From RGIG6165 sp045545175 (GTDB taxonomy: Bacteria; Bacillota; Clostridia; Oscillospirales; Feifaniaceae): a stretch of DNA of 54,613 nucleotides. Positions within the stretch are counted from its first letter, which is position 1; the number at the start of each line of letters is the position of its first letter. The stretch covers positions 1-54,613 of the forward strand of contig JAZQAK010000020.1 of the NCBI GenBank assembly GCA_045545175.1, read 5' to 3'. Positions 1 through 6,887 of this stretch are shown here, piece after piece. The position numbers and the translations under genes are program-made. The notes beneath the pieces were generated by a model. It was given only the letters and a program-made list of their open reading frames with translations, had not been told where the DNA came from and searched no databases.

Positions 1-1
1 G

Positions 2-1015
2 GATGCCTCGGTAGTGCGGATACACTGTATGCTCCACGAAGCAATGGATATGGCGGTGAAGGAACACCTCATATCCAAGAAGCCTACAAACGGTACAACC
101 GTGCCGAAGATCGTAAAAAAGGAAATGCAGGTGCTCACCGATGAGCAGCTTGATACCTTCATGAAACTGGTCGATGCCGAGGAACATTGGCGCGACTTAT
201 TCTACACCGAGCTGACAACCGGACTTCGCAGAGGTGAGTTGTGCGGTCTCAAATGGACAGACTTCGATGAGGTCGAAGGCAAACTGAATATCAACCGTAG
301 TATCAACGTGCGCAACGGCGAAGTCATCATAGGCGAAACCAAAACAGGTAAAGGCAAGAGATGCTTCTATCTGCCCGTCAGCACAGCCAATGTGCTGAGA
401 GAGCGTAAAAAGAACAGCAAGAGCGAGTGGATCTTCACCGATCCGCTTCGCCCCGAACTTCCCGTGGCTCCTCCGCCGGCGTATCGTAAAATGAAGCAAC
501 TGCTCCAAAAAGCAGGGCTTCCCAATATACGCTTCCACGATCTGCGACACACCTTCGCAACCATGTCGTTGGAAAGTGGAATGGACGTAAAAACACTATC
601 GGCTATGATAGGTCATATCTCATCAGCAACCACTCTCGACATATACAGCCATATAACTAATGAAATGCAAGTAAACGCAGCAAGAAAAATCGATAATAGC
701 TACGGTAGAGATTATGAGGTATATGAAGAAGAAACCAAAGTGATTGAAGAACCCAAGCCAGTAATAAAACCCTTCGATCCTTACAAGGGTAAGATAAGAA
801 AAAGTGGCACCGGAGGGATATACGAACTAAATGACCACTTATACGAAGGTAGATATACACCGACAAATGCAAACGGCAAGAGAGAAAGCCATAACGTCTA
901 CGGCAAGACTCGTGAAGAATGTCAAGAAAAGCTCGATGCGATGATTGTGGAAGTGAGAGCAAGAATTAATGCTGAAAAAGAAGCTATGCGCAGAGCCACC
1001 GAAATCGCAAATTGA
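2..1015 (+). CDS. Tyrosine recombinase / integrase, 5'-truncated by window edge
   Basis: Site-specific DNA strand exchange enzyme of the phage/Tn916 integrase family. The reading frame is open to the window edge, so the N-terminal part is missing. The visible part shows the catalytic core: Arg in TTGLRRGEL (about residue 74 of the visible frame), HDLRHTFAT (His-x-x-Arg), the GH of MIGH, and the nucleophile Tyr in DIYSH. Unusually, residues from about 260 on (GTGGIYELNDHLYEGRY, then a KTREECQEKL segment) look like an arm-site/AP2-like DNA-binding unit, which in Tn916-type integrases sits at the N-terminus. It probably marks one end of an integrative element lying mostly to the left. I cannot identify att sites. 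Confidence 0.93.
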   Translation, partial: DASVVRIHCMLHEAMDMAVKEHLISKKPTNGTTVPKIVKKEMQVLTDEQLDTFMKLVDAEEHWRDLFYTELTTGLRRGELCGLKWTDFDEVEGKLNINRSINVRNGEVIIGETKTGKGKRCFYLPVSTANVLRERKKNSKSEWIFTDPLRPELPVAPPPAYRKMKQLLQKAGLPNIRFHDLRHTFATMSLESGMDVKTLSAMIGHISSATTLDIYSHITNEMQVNAARKIDNSYGRDYEVYEEETKVIEEPKPVIKPFDPYKGKIRKSGTGGIYELNDHLYEGRYTPTNANGKRESHNVYGKTREECQEKLDAMIVEVRARINAEKEAMRRATEIAN

Positions 1016-1024
1016 GCAAAAAGC

Positions 1025-1064
1025 GAAAAGAGCAACACCGAGAAATTTCGGTGTTGCTCTTTTC
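1025..1064 (+). terminator. Rho-independent terminator of the integrase
   Basis: Long hairpin 9 nt after the integrase stop. The arm GAAAAGAGCAACACCGA pairs with TCGGTGTTGCTCTTTTC, and the 3' arm itself ends in a T-rich run. It insulates the integrase from the next genes. Confidence 0.85.
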
Positions 1065-1167
1065 GTCTTGCAAAGAAAGTTCGACTGATTTAACCTTTTT
1101 ATTAAAACGGCCGAATACATAGAGAAGTAATACAATCAAATATGCTATAGTAATATTTCAGATTCTG

Positions 1168-1176
1168 TGGTATAAT
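1168..1176 (+). promoter_or_regulatory. Extended -10 promoter for the P-loop kinase gene
   Basis: TGGTATAAT (TGn plus perfect TATAAT) lies 38 nt upstream of the ATG at 1214. No good -35 hexamer is visible, consistent with an extended -10 promoter. Confidence 0.55.
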
Positions 1177-1185
1177 GAGTTCGAT

Positions 1186-1200
1186 AAATAAGAATTTGAC
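1186..1200 (+). repeat. Duplicated leader segment, copy 1
   Basis: AAATAAGAATTTGAC just upstream of the kinase start is repeated exactly at 1743-1757 upstream of the next gene. The similarity continues imperfectly on both sides (GTT-rich flank before, AAGG-GTGTGA after). Confidence 0.75.
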
Positions 1201-1213
1201 GAAGGTGTGAATG

Positions 1214-1708
1214 ATGAAAACATTATATATGATTGGCGGCACGATGGGAGTGGGAAAAACAACTGTGTGCCAACAGCTCAAACAGGATTTACCGAATAGC
1301 GTATTTCTTGACGGAGATTGGTGTTGGGATGCAAATCCGTTCCAAGTAACCGATGAAACAAAAGCAATGGTGACGAATAATATTTGTTACTTACTCAATA
1401 ATTTTCTGAAATGTTCTGCATACGAGAATATTATTTTTTGTTGGGTGATGCACGAGCAGAGAATTATCAATTCCATACTTGAGAAACTGGATACACAGAA
1501 CTGTGAGGTGAAATGCGTCTCGCTTGTAGCGGATGAAAAGACTCTGTGTGAAAGATTATCAATGGATGTAGAAAGAGGTGTTCGCTCTGAAGATGTAATT
1601 GAGAGAAGCATAGCAAGAATACCGATGTATCAAGCACTCAATACCATTAAAATTGATACAAACGCAAAGGATGTGGCTGTGATTGCCAATGAGATTAAGC
1701 AGTTGTAA
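1214..1708 (+). CDS. P-loop nucleoside/small-molecule kinase-like protein
   Basis: A protein of about 164 residues with a Walker A motif near the N-terminus (GGTMGVGKTT), the pattern of small AAA/adenylate-kinase-type phosphotransferases. A possible Walker B-like aspartate pair follows (FLDGDW), and Arg-rich segments near residues 115-135 (ERLSMDVERGVRSEDVIERS) would suit a lid region. The substrate cannot be deduced. ATGATG offers two starts. The second (1214) has better spacing to the AAGGTG site at 1202-1207. It follows the integrase and its terminator, so it may be cargo of an integrative element. Its leader resembles that of the next gene. Confidence 0.8.
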   Translation: MKTLYMIGGTMGVGKTTVCQQLKQDLPNSVFLDGDWCWDANPFQVTDETKAMVTNNICYLLNNFLKCSAYENIIFCWVMHEQRIINSILEKLDTQNCEVKCVSLVADEKTLCERLSMDVERGVRSEDVIERSIARIPMYQALNTIKIDTNAKDVAVIANEIKQL

Positions 1709-1742
1709 TACTGACAAATTCCAATAGGTCGAACAGTTAGAA

Positions 1743-1757
1743 AAATAAGAATTTGAC
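1743..1757 (+). repeat. Duplicated leader segment, copy 2
   Basis: Second exact copy of AAATAAGAATTTGAC, here running into the AAGGAG ribosome binding site of the small membrane protein gene. See the copy at 1186-1200. Confidence 0.75.
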
Positions 1758-1773
1758 AAAGGAGTGTGATTGC

Positions 1774-1992
1774 ATGAAAGCAAGAAGAACATTAAGGTTG
1801 ATTAGCCTTTTAATGCTGATTGTGGCATTAATCTTTGTTTTCTGTGCTCTGTCCAATCCTGCATTGGGAACGGTAATATACATTGGAACATTTGAATTTG
1901 GTCCTGACCTATGGCGAGTTTGCTATACCATATATGCCATCGTTATGGTTGCATTGTTTGGTATTTCTTTCTTTGTGAAAGATAAGAATTAA
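1774..1992 (+). CDS. Small two-TM membrane protein, unknown function
   Basis: A protein of about 72 residues beginning MKARRTLRLI. The ATG at 1774 is chosen because AAGGAG lies at 1758-1763. Two hydrophobic helices are visible, about residues 9-27 (LISLLMLIVALIFVFCAL) and 50-68 (CYTIYAIVMVALFGISFF), with a positively charged N-terminus and C-terminus. No family is recognised. It follows the P-loop kinase by 65 bp and shares a duplicated leader with it, so the two probably arrived or are expressed together. Confidence 0.65.
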   Translation: MKARRTLRLISLLMLIVALIFVFCALSNPALGTVIYIGTFEFGPDLWRVCYTIYAIVMVALFGISFFVKDKN

Positions 1993-2038
1993 GCCAATTC
2001 AAATTTGTTGGTAGATTAAAGCAAACAGGAGTAAATAT

Positions 2039-2851
2039 ATGAAAATAAAGGTGCTTATTGACAATATCTCGCAGGGGGAACTGCTCTGTGAGTGGGGACT
2101 TGCGATATATATCGAATATAACGGCAAAAAGATTTTGCTTGATACGGGCACGACGGGCGATTTTGTAAAAAATGCAGATATGCTCGGCGTTGATATTGCC
2201 GATATTGATGTCGGTGTGCTTTCCCACGCCCATTACGACCATTCCGACGGTATGCCTTCGTTTTTTGAAAGGAACAAAAAGGCGGTATTTTATCTTCGTG
2301 GTGGTGCTGACGAAAACTGCTATAAGCTGACCGATGAAGGCTATGAGTACATAGGCATAAAAAAGGGCATTTTGAGAGAGTATGCCGACCGTATCTGCTA
2401 CGTCAAAGACGATTTCAAGCTTGAAGAGGGGATATATCTTATACCGCATAAGAGCGAAGGTCTTGATAAAATCGGAAAAGAGGCATGTATGTACGTAAAA
2501 TCGGGTGAAAATTACTCTGTTGAGGAGTTTTCGCACGAACAGAGCCTTGTTTTTGAAACGGAAAAAGGGCTTGTCATATTCAACAGCTGTTCACACGGCG
2601 GTGCGGACAACATTATCAAAGAAGTGGAAAAGACCTTTGAAAACAGAAGAATCTATGCAATTATCGGCGGTTTCCACCTGTTCAGGACGGATGATGAAGG
2701 CGTTTACGCCTTTGCCGACAGGGTGTCGGACACGGGCATAGAAAAGATATTTACCGGTCATTGTACGGGTGAGCGTGCTGTGGATTTATTAAAAGAAAAA
2801 CTCGGGAATAAGGTGCAGGCATTTTATTCGGGCTTTGAAACAGAAATTTAG
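2039..2851 (+). CDS. MBL-fold metallohydrolase
   Basis: A 270-residue metallo-beta-lactamase-fold enzyme. The metal-binding signature SHAHYDHSDG (HxHxDH) is at about residues 62-71, later metal-ligand candidates are in SCSHGGADN and GGFHLF, and a C-terminal FTGHCTGERA completes the fold. The overall pattern resembles the group annotated as 7,8-dihydropterin-6-methyl-4-(ribofuranosyl)aminobenzene 5'-phosphate synthase-like hydrolases, a label that says little about substrate. The start at ATG 2039 has an AGGAG site 6 nt upstream. It probably has no signal peptide and so is cytoplasmic. Confidence 0.88.
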   Translation: MKIKVLIDNISQGELLCEWGLAIYIEYNGKKILLDTGTTGDFVKNADMLGVDIADIDVGVLSHAHYDHSDGMPSFFERNKKAVFYLRGGADENCYKLTDEGYEYIGIKKGILREYADRICYVKDDFKLEEGIYLIPHKSEGLDKIGKEACMYVKSGENYSVEEFSHEQSLVFETEKGLVIFNSCSHGGADNIIKEVEKTFENRRIYAIIGGFHLFRTDDEGVYAFADRVSDTGIEKIFTGHCTGERAVDLLKEKLGNKVQAFYSGFETEI

Positions 2852-2862
2852 AAATATATTAT

Positions 2863-2900
2863 GAAAAAGAGCAAATGTGATTTTACATCGGCTCTTTTTC
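2863..2900. terminator. Bidirectional terminator
   Basis: GAAAAAGAGC (2863-2872) pairs with GCTCTTTTTC (2891-2900). An inner ATGT/ACAT pair closes the loop. T-runs lie on both strands, serving the MBL gene and the convergent Cys-rich gene, whose stop codon (2883-2885) lies inside the loop. Confidence 0.8.
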
Positions 2901-3119
2901 TATGTATGTAAGAAATTTTGTTTTTTGAGGACAATCCGCATTAGAGCATGCCTTGCACTCTTCCATAGAATGTGTTTCCATACAACACATCATATAATCA
3001 CATTCGTCGCAACAACATTCGATTTCATTTCCTAAACTATCATAATGCATACCGTTTCCGGGACAATTCAAACCTAATATACCCGGAAATAGTTCGGTTA
3101 TTGTAACATCAATCAACAT
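2883..3119 (-). CDS. Cysteine-rich mini-protein, unknown function
   Basis: A 78-residue protein with ten cysteines and two histidines. The middle reads IECCCDECDYMMCC, followed by a further spaced set (EECKACSNADC). Such density suggests metal or iron-sulfur binding, or a redox-active fold, but no family is recognised. The start at 3119 (MLIDVT) is preferred over the in-frame ATG at 3137 because TTTGGGGGC gives it a ribosome binding site, while the upstream ATG lies in the palindrome without one. It is divergent from an Xre-type regulator across a 42-bp palindrome, which suggests it is the regulated target. Confidence 0.7.
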   Translation of the reverse strand: MLIDVTITELFPGILGLNCPGNGMHYDSLGNEIECCCDECDYMMCCMETHSMEECKACSNADCPQKTKFLTYIEKEPM

Positions 3120-3133
3120 AGAATAGCCCCCAA

Positions 3134-3175
3134 ACATATAGACTATTACATTATATAATGTAATAGTCTATATGT
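3134..3175. promoter_or_regulatory. 42-bp perfect palindrome, probable operator
   Basis: Each strand reads ACATATAGACTATTACATTA at its 5' end, and the two 21-nt halves are exactly complementary with no spacer. The centre ATTATATAAT presents a TATAAT on both strands. It lies between the divergent Cys-rich gene and the Xre regulator gene, so it likely serves both promoters and binds the regulator. Confidence 0.7.
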
Positions 3176-3231
3176 AAAGAGGAAAACTAAGATATTATCT
3201 CATTAAAAAATAAGTTATGGGGAAATATCTT

Positions 3232-3435
3232 ATGGTAAAGTTAAACGTACTGGAATTATTAGAGAAGAATAACAAGACAAAATATTGGTTGTATAAGCAA
3301 CTCGGAATGAGTTATCAGAATTTCAATAAAATGGTAAATAATGAAACGAAATCAATCAGGTATGAAAATATCGAAACACTCTGTTTACTATTTAACTGCA
3401 CACCAAATGAACTGTTTATAATTACGGAAGAATAA
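3232..3435 (+). CDS. Xre/Cro-C1 family HTH transcriptional regulator
   Basis: A 67-residue, single-domain DNA-binding protein. The helix-turn-helix spans about residues 16-45 (KYWLYKQLGMSYQNFNKMV), followed by the usual helix with NIETLCLLFNCTPNELF, a pattern typical of small YozG/Cro-C1-type regulators. The ATG at 3232 is chosen over 3217 because ATGGGGAAA supplies a ribosome binding site 8 nt upstream. It is divergent from the Cys-rich gene, and the perfect palindrome 57 nt upstream is the obvious operator candidate, probably with autoregulation. Confidence 0.85.
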   Translation: MVKLNVLELLEKNNKTKYWLYKQLGMSYQNFNKMVNNETKSIRYENIETLCLLFNCTPNELFIITEE

Positions 3436-3466
3436 AAAGCCTTGGGCAACACGCCCAAGGCTTTTT
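3434..3466. terminator. Bidirectional terminator
   Basis: AAAAAGCCTTGGGC pairs with GCCCAAGGCTTTTT around an AACAC loop (14 bp). It serves the Xre gene on the plus strand and the lipoprotein gene on the minus strand. Confidence 0.9.
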
Positions 3467-3467
3467 G

Positions 3468-4280
3468 TTATGGTCTTATTATATATTCGGATTCGTCTGT
3501 CACGGTCCATACACCGTCATATTTATTAAGGGTAATCTGACGTACGTGTCCGTCAACCGTACATGTAAATTCTATTGCACTTTTCGGCATCGTGCCGTAT
3601 ACAAGGGGCAGGCTTTCGGGTGTAAGTTCAAAATTGTCTGCCGTTATGCCTTTTTCTGCATAATACGCCTTTGCAGCCGCCTCTGCCTCGTTGTGATTGT
3701 TGGTAGACCAGCCGTTTTTAATTTCTTCGGTTACATAACGGATAGTCTTATCTTCCTGAAACACGTCTATGCTGTACGGGTCGATAAACTGATATGAATA
3801 ACCTTTACCGAAGTTTGACTGGTTATTTTCGGTCGGAAACTCGGTGGAATCAACACTTGAAGTTATCTCACCGTCCATCACACCGCACCTTGCGGTAATA
3901 TCGCTTTCAAAACCCGTCGAGTAATAGAGTTTGCCGTTTACCATAACGGAAGGGATTTTAACCGTTTTTTCTTCGGTTTCGGTAATGTGGACTACGCTTG
4001 ACACTTCTGCAATGTGTGCAGGATAACTTTCTGCAACCTCACCGCTGTAAGTGATTTTAACTTTGTCACCCGTATTGAAATCTGAAATGTCAATTTCATC
4101 TGGAAGCGTGACGTATATTCTGTCGGCAATCGAATAAAGTTTTTCATCCTCATCGGGTGCAACTAAAAGCATAGATTCTCTGTTCTCGATTACCGTTGCC
4201 TCAAAGTCGGGCTTTGCCTTGTCGCAGGCACAAAGCGACAGAATGAGCACAACCGACAGTAAAATAGCAAGTTTTTTCAT
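3468..4280 (-). CDS. Secreted lipoprotein, unknown function
   Basis: A 270-residue protein with a type II signal peptide. MKKLAILLSVVLILSLCAC has a charged start, a hydrophobic core and a lipobox ending at Cys19 or so. The mature part is soluble with no recognised domain. An OB-like middle segment (NTGDKVKITYSGEVAESYP) is typical of DUF3221-like lipoproteins, but I do not assert membership. It lies directly downstream of the DUF4349 lipoprotein gene, stop and start abutting (4281/4280), with GGAG before its ATG. They form an operon. Confidence 0.72.
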   Translation of the reverse strand: MKKLAILLSVVLILSLCACDKAKPDFEATVIENRESMLLVAPDEDEKLYSIADRIYVTLPDEIDISDFNTGDKVKITYSGEVAESYPAHIAEVSSVVHITETEEKTVKIPSVMVNGKLYYSTGFESDITARCGVMDGEITSSVDSTEFPTENNQSNFGKGYSYQFIDPYSIDVFQEDKTIRYVTEEIKNGWSTNNHNEAEAAAKAYYAEKGITADNFELTPESLPLVYGTMPKSAIEFTCTVDGHVRQITLNKYDGVWTVTDESEYIIRP

Positions 4281-5210
4281 TTAATTCTCCGTTTTAGCAA
4301 TTTTTTTGCGTTTTTTCCTTATTACGATGACCGCAATAACAACCGCAACTATAATTATAACATAAGGAAGGAGATATACAAGTTCAATAAAGAAATTAAC
4401 TATGCCTCTGCCGAAAGATTTGAAACCGCCGACGAAAGAATCGCCTATTCTCTGCCATACAGAGCGGTTGCCGTAAGTTACGTCGGTATAGAGTTCAACT
4501 TCTCTGAGATTTACCGTAACGCTTGAGAAAGAAATTTGTTTATCCCAACTGCGTTTGGTTGCCTCGTGAGACTCTATTTCATAACTGAGCTGTGAAAGTT
4601 TGTCTTCAATCTGTATAATGGCCTCTATTGTGTCTGCCTTTGCAAGAAGTTCTAAAAGACGCTGCTGTTCAACACGAAGCGTTTGAAGTCTTATCTCGGT
4701 GTCGCTGTACGCCTCTGTAATGTCGTTGCTTGACTTGTTTTTGCCCGTCACGTTGCCGACGTTACCGCTTTCTTCAAGAAAGGCATCAAGCATACCCGCA
4801 GGAATGTTGACCTCATACCAGCCACGTCTGTTCACTATGGTGGCGGTACCCGTCTCCGAATACTGTGTGTTACCGCTGACGTCGGAATTTGCTATGTAAC
4901 CGCCGTATTTTGCAACGAGGTTTTCAAGTGCCGTTACACCTTTTTCAAAATCGGTCGTTTCGACGTTTATGTGAGCGGTATAGATGATTTTTCTGTCATT
5001 AAGTAGTGATTCTTCGGCATGGGGAACGATACCGTCCGTCTTGCTGTCAGCGGTATAGTTCATCGTACCGCCTGCCATATCGGAATAGGCGGTGTAACTT
5101 TCTTCGACTGCATAATCGTCCTGTGCCACTTTGTTTTTGGCATTTGCCCCACAACCGAAAAGCGAGAGCACCATAAGTAATGCGAGTAAAATACACAGAG
5201 TTTTTTTCAT
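4281..5210 (-). CDS. DUF4349 domain lipoprotein
   Basis: About 309 residues from the ATG at 5210, which has AAGGA upstream. An in-frame extension to 5426 has no ribosome binding site and runs into the divergent queT gene. The signal sequence carries a lipobox (LSLFGC). The DUF4349 pattern follows: RKIIYTAHINVETTDFEKG, a GGYIANSDVSG strand, a long coiled-coil segment rich in LEEs (RLQTLRVEQQRLLELLAKA) and SFSSVTVNLREVELY. It ends in one C-terminal membrane helix (YLLPYVIIIVAVVIAVIVI) and basic residues. It is thus anchored at both ends on the outer face of the membrane. Function is unknown, and it is cotranscribed with the lipoprotein downstream. Confidence 0.88.
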   Translation of the reverse strand: MKKTLCILLALLMVLSLFGCGANAKNKVAQDDYAVEESYTAYSDMAGGTMNYTADSKTDGIVPHAEESLLNDRKIIYTAHINVETTDFEKGVTALENLVAKYGGYIANSDVSGNTQYSETGTATIVNRRGWYEVNIPAGMLDAFLEESGNVGNVTGKNKSSNDITEAYSDTEIRLQTLRVEQQRLLELLAKADTIEAIIQIEDKLSQLSYEIESHEATKRSWDKQISFSSVTVNLREVELYTDVTYGNRSVWQRIGDSFVGGFKSFGRGIVNFFIELVYLLPYVIIIVAVVIAVIVIRKKRKKIAKTEN

Positions 5211-5250
5211 AATATCTTGTCCTTTCTGTTTTAATGTGTTAATATTATCA

Positions 5251-5314
5251 TCAGTCAGTTCGAAACCATCCTGACCTGACATAATAACTATGTCAAAAAC
5301 AAAACTATGGAGGA
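5251..5314 (+). promoter_or_regulatory. Candidate preQ1 riboswitch (class III-like or I-like)
   Basis: Upstream of queT: a P1 hairpin GTCAG(5254-5258)/CTGAC(5271-5275) with loop TTCGAAACCATC, then a second hairpin GACATA/TATGTC (5278-5294), then an A-rich stretch and CTATGGAGG. CCAT in the first loop can pair with ATGG overlapping the ribosome binding site, which would be the pseudoknot that hides it. The topology and the queuosine-precursor transporter downstream fit preQ1 switches. The assignment is from topology only. Confidence 0.45.
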
Positions 5315-5321
5315 AAACTAA

Positions 5322-5843
5322 ATGAGAAAGAATTCGCTTCGCCGTATCGTCTACGGCGGTATTATAGCAGCACTGTATATTGCGCTTACACTTGGTTTTG
5401 CACCGATAAGCTTCGGCACGTTGCAATTCCGCGTGTCGGAGGCACTTACGGTACTGCCCTTTTTTATGCCCGAAGCAGTGTGGGGACTCGGTGTAGGCTG
5501 TTTCGTGTCGAATCTGTATACGGGAAACGCCTTTGACATAGTTCTCGGCACGTTTGCAACCGTTCTCGCCGCCGTCATAACCTGTTATATCGGCAAACGT
5601 CAGAAAAGGGAATTCTCTCTAAAAAAAGCGTGGTATGCACCGCTTCCTGCCGTCATTTCAAACGCACTTATAGTCGGTTATACGCTTACGTTTTTGTACG
5701 TAGATGCCGTTTCGGGTGCCTTCCCGATAGTTGCACTTCAAATCGGTGCAGGGGAACTTGCGGTTTGTTATATTATGGGCGTACCGCTTATGTATTTTTT
5801 CAACAAGAATAAGTTTTTATCAGGCTCATCCCGTCAGGGATGA
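5322..5843 (+). CDS. queT: QueT family queuosine-precursor transporter
   Basis: A 173-residue integral membrane protein with about five to six hydrophobic helices. It has the family signature YGGIIAALYIALTLGFAPIS at the start and QFRVSEALTVLPFF shortly after. QueT proteins are substrate-binding (S) components of ECF transporters taking up queuosine precursors such as preQ0/preQ1 for tRNA modification. The start has GGAGG 8 nt upstream. The energising ECF module is not in the window, as is usual for shared-module ECF systems. The last codons and the stop lie inside the terminator hairpin. Confidence 0.9.
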   Translation: MRKNSLRRIVYGGIIAALYIALTLGFAPISFGTLQFRVSEALTVLPFFMPEAVWGLGVGCFVSNLYTGNAFDIVLGTFATVLAAVITCYIGKRQKREFSLKKAWYAPLPAVISNALIVGYTLTFLYVDAVSGAFPIVALQIGAGELAVCYIMGVPLMYFFNKNKFLSGSSRQG

Positions 5844-5850
5844 GTTTTTT
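5825..5850 (+). terminator. Terminator of queT, overlapping its 3' coding end
   Basis: CTCATCCC (5825-5832) pairs with GGGATGAG (5837-5844) around GTCA, followed by TTTTTT. The queT stop TGA (5841-5843) lies in the 3' arm. Confidence 0.85.
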
Positions 5851-6430
5851 ATTCGGTTACGAGTGTGAGTTCAAAATTATATTCCGTGTCGCTGAATTCT
5901 TCATCGCTGAGGAGACCGAGAAGTATACAAATCTCGCTGTCTGTTTTAATATCACCGTCGTTTTCATAGACGTGTGCGTCGTAACCAAGGGAAGAAAGCC
6001 TTTTACATTCGGCTTCATATTCCGCTTTGGTGAGATTCTCACCGTTTTTGTGTGTCAATTTAAGGCAGTGGAGAAGACGGGCAACGTCGCTTGACTCCTC
6101 TTCAAGTGTACCGCCGGCAGCCATACCGTCTTCAACGTAACTTAGTGACGAATCTGCCAGATAGTTTTCAAATTTTGAACTATACGTCGTCGTTTTCTCC
6201 TTGAAATCCTGCGTTTCAACTACGCTGTTATCGGCGGTTTTAGCACCGTTTCTTGCAAAAGGAACGGCAATTATTACAACAAGCAGAATGCAGGCTGCCA
6301 CGGCGGAAAGGGGGTAAAACACGTGCTTTTTAGAGGGTTTTGCAAGGGCTACGCCGTCAATGAGTTTCTGCTCAAGGTCGGGTGAAAATTCGATGCTGTC
6401 GACCTGAGTGATATAGTCATTTTTATTCAA
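5849..6430 (-). CDS. Membrane-anchored anti-sigma-like protein
   Basis: A 193-residue protein encoded directly after an ECF sigma factor, overlapping its stop by 8 bp. That is the standard arrangement for an anti-sigma factor. The N-terminal cytoplasmic segment is about 35 residues, one membrane helix is near residues 38-58 (PLSAVAACILLVVIIAVPFA), and the extracytoplasmic C-terminal domain is acidic. No zinc anti-sigma motif is visible. The start is taken as TTG at 6430 because a perfect GGAGGTGAT lies 8 nt upstream and no in-frame ATG exists there. Confidence 0.75.
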   Translation of the reverse strand: MNKNDYITQVDSIEFSPDLEQKLIDGVALAKPSKKHVFYPLSAVAACILLVVIIAVPFARNGAKTADNSVVETQDFKEKTTTYSSKFENYLADSSLSYVEDGMAAGGTLEEESSDVARLLHCLKLTHKNGENLTKAEYEAECKRLSSLGYDAHVYENDGDIKTDSEICILLGLLSDEEFSDTEYNFELTLVTE

Positions 6431-6887
6431 GCGTATCACCTCCAAGCATAGATTTTAACAGATTTCTGCCCCTGTCAAGCTGTGAACCGACGGTGGCAGG
6501 CTTTTTGCCGAGAATTTCGGCAATTTCTTTTATGGAATATCCCTCGTAATAGTACAGATGAAGGGGGACTCTGTATTTTTCATCGAGGGAAAGAAGGGCG
6601 AAAAGAAGCTCCTTATCATCGCTGACAGGCTGTGAACCGACAAAATCGGGCATTTCACTTCTTCTGGATATCCAACTGCTTTTCAAATGATTTTTACATT
6701 TGTTGACAGTTACTCGTATGAGCCATGCTTTCAAATGCTCGTCGCTTTCAAAGGCTTTACCGCTGCTCATAAGCGCAATAAAGACCTCCTGCGCAATATC
6801 CTCCGCATCGGGAACGTTTTTTGTATATGTATATGCAACTTTTGCGACGGTTCGTGCAAAAGTGCTTACAGCATACGAAATATCCAT
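6423..6887 (-). CDS. ECF-type RNA polymerase sigma factor
   Basis: 154 residues, a typical length for group 4 sigma-70 factors. Region 2 includes YTYTKNVPDAEDIAQEVFIA and WLIRVTVNKCKN; region 4 ends in GYSIKEIAEILGKKPATVGS, a helix-turn-helix binding the -35 element. The ATG at 6887 is chosen over the ORF start at 6920 because AAGGGGTG lies just upstream. It is cotranscribed and translationally coupled with the membrane anti-sigma gene, so it should respond to an envelope signal. No target promoter motif could be established. Confidence 0.9.
   Translation of the reverse strand: MDISYAVSTFARTVAKVAYTYTKNVPDAEDIAQEVFIALMSSGKAFESDEHLKAWLIRVTVNKCKNHLKSSWISRRSEMPDFVGSQPVSDDKELLFALLSLDEKYRVPLHLYYYEGYSIKEIAEILGKKPATVGSQLDRGRNLLKSMLGGDTLE

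Noticed and set aside
4281..5426. Long start for the DUF4349 lipoprotein gene
   Set aside because: The first 72 codons run through the riboswitch region and into queT and lack a ribosome binding site. The signal peptide begins at 5210.
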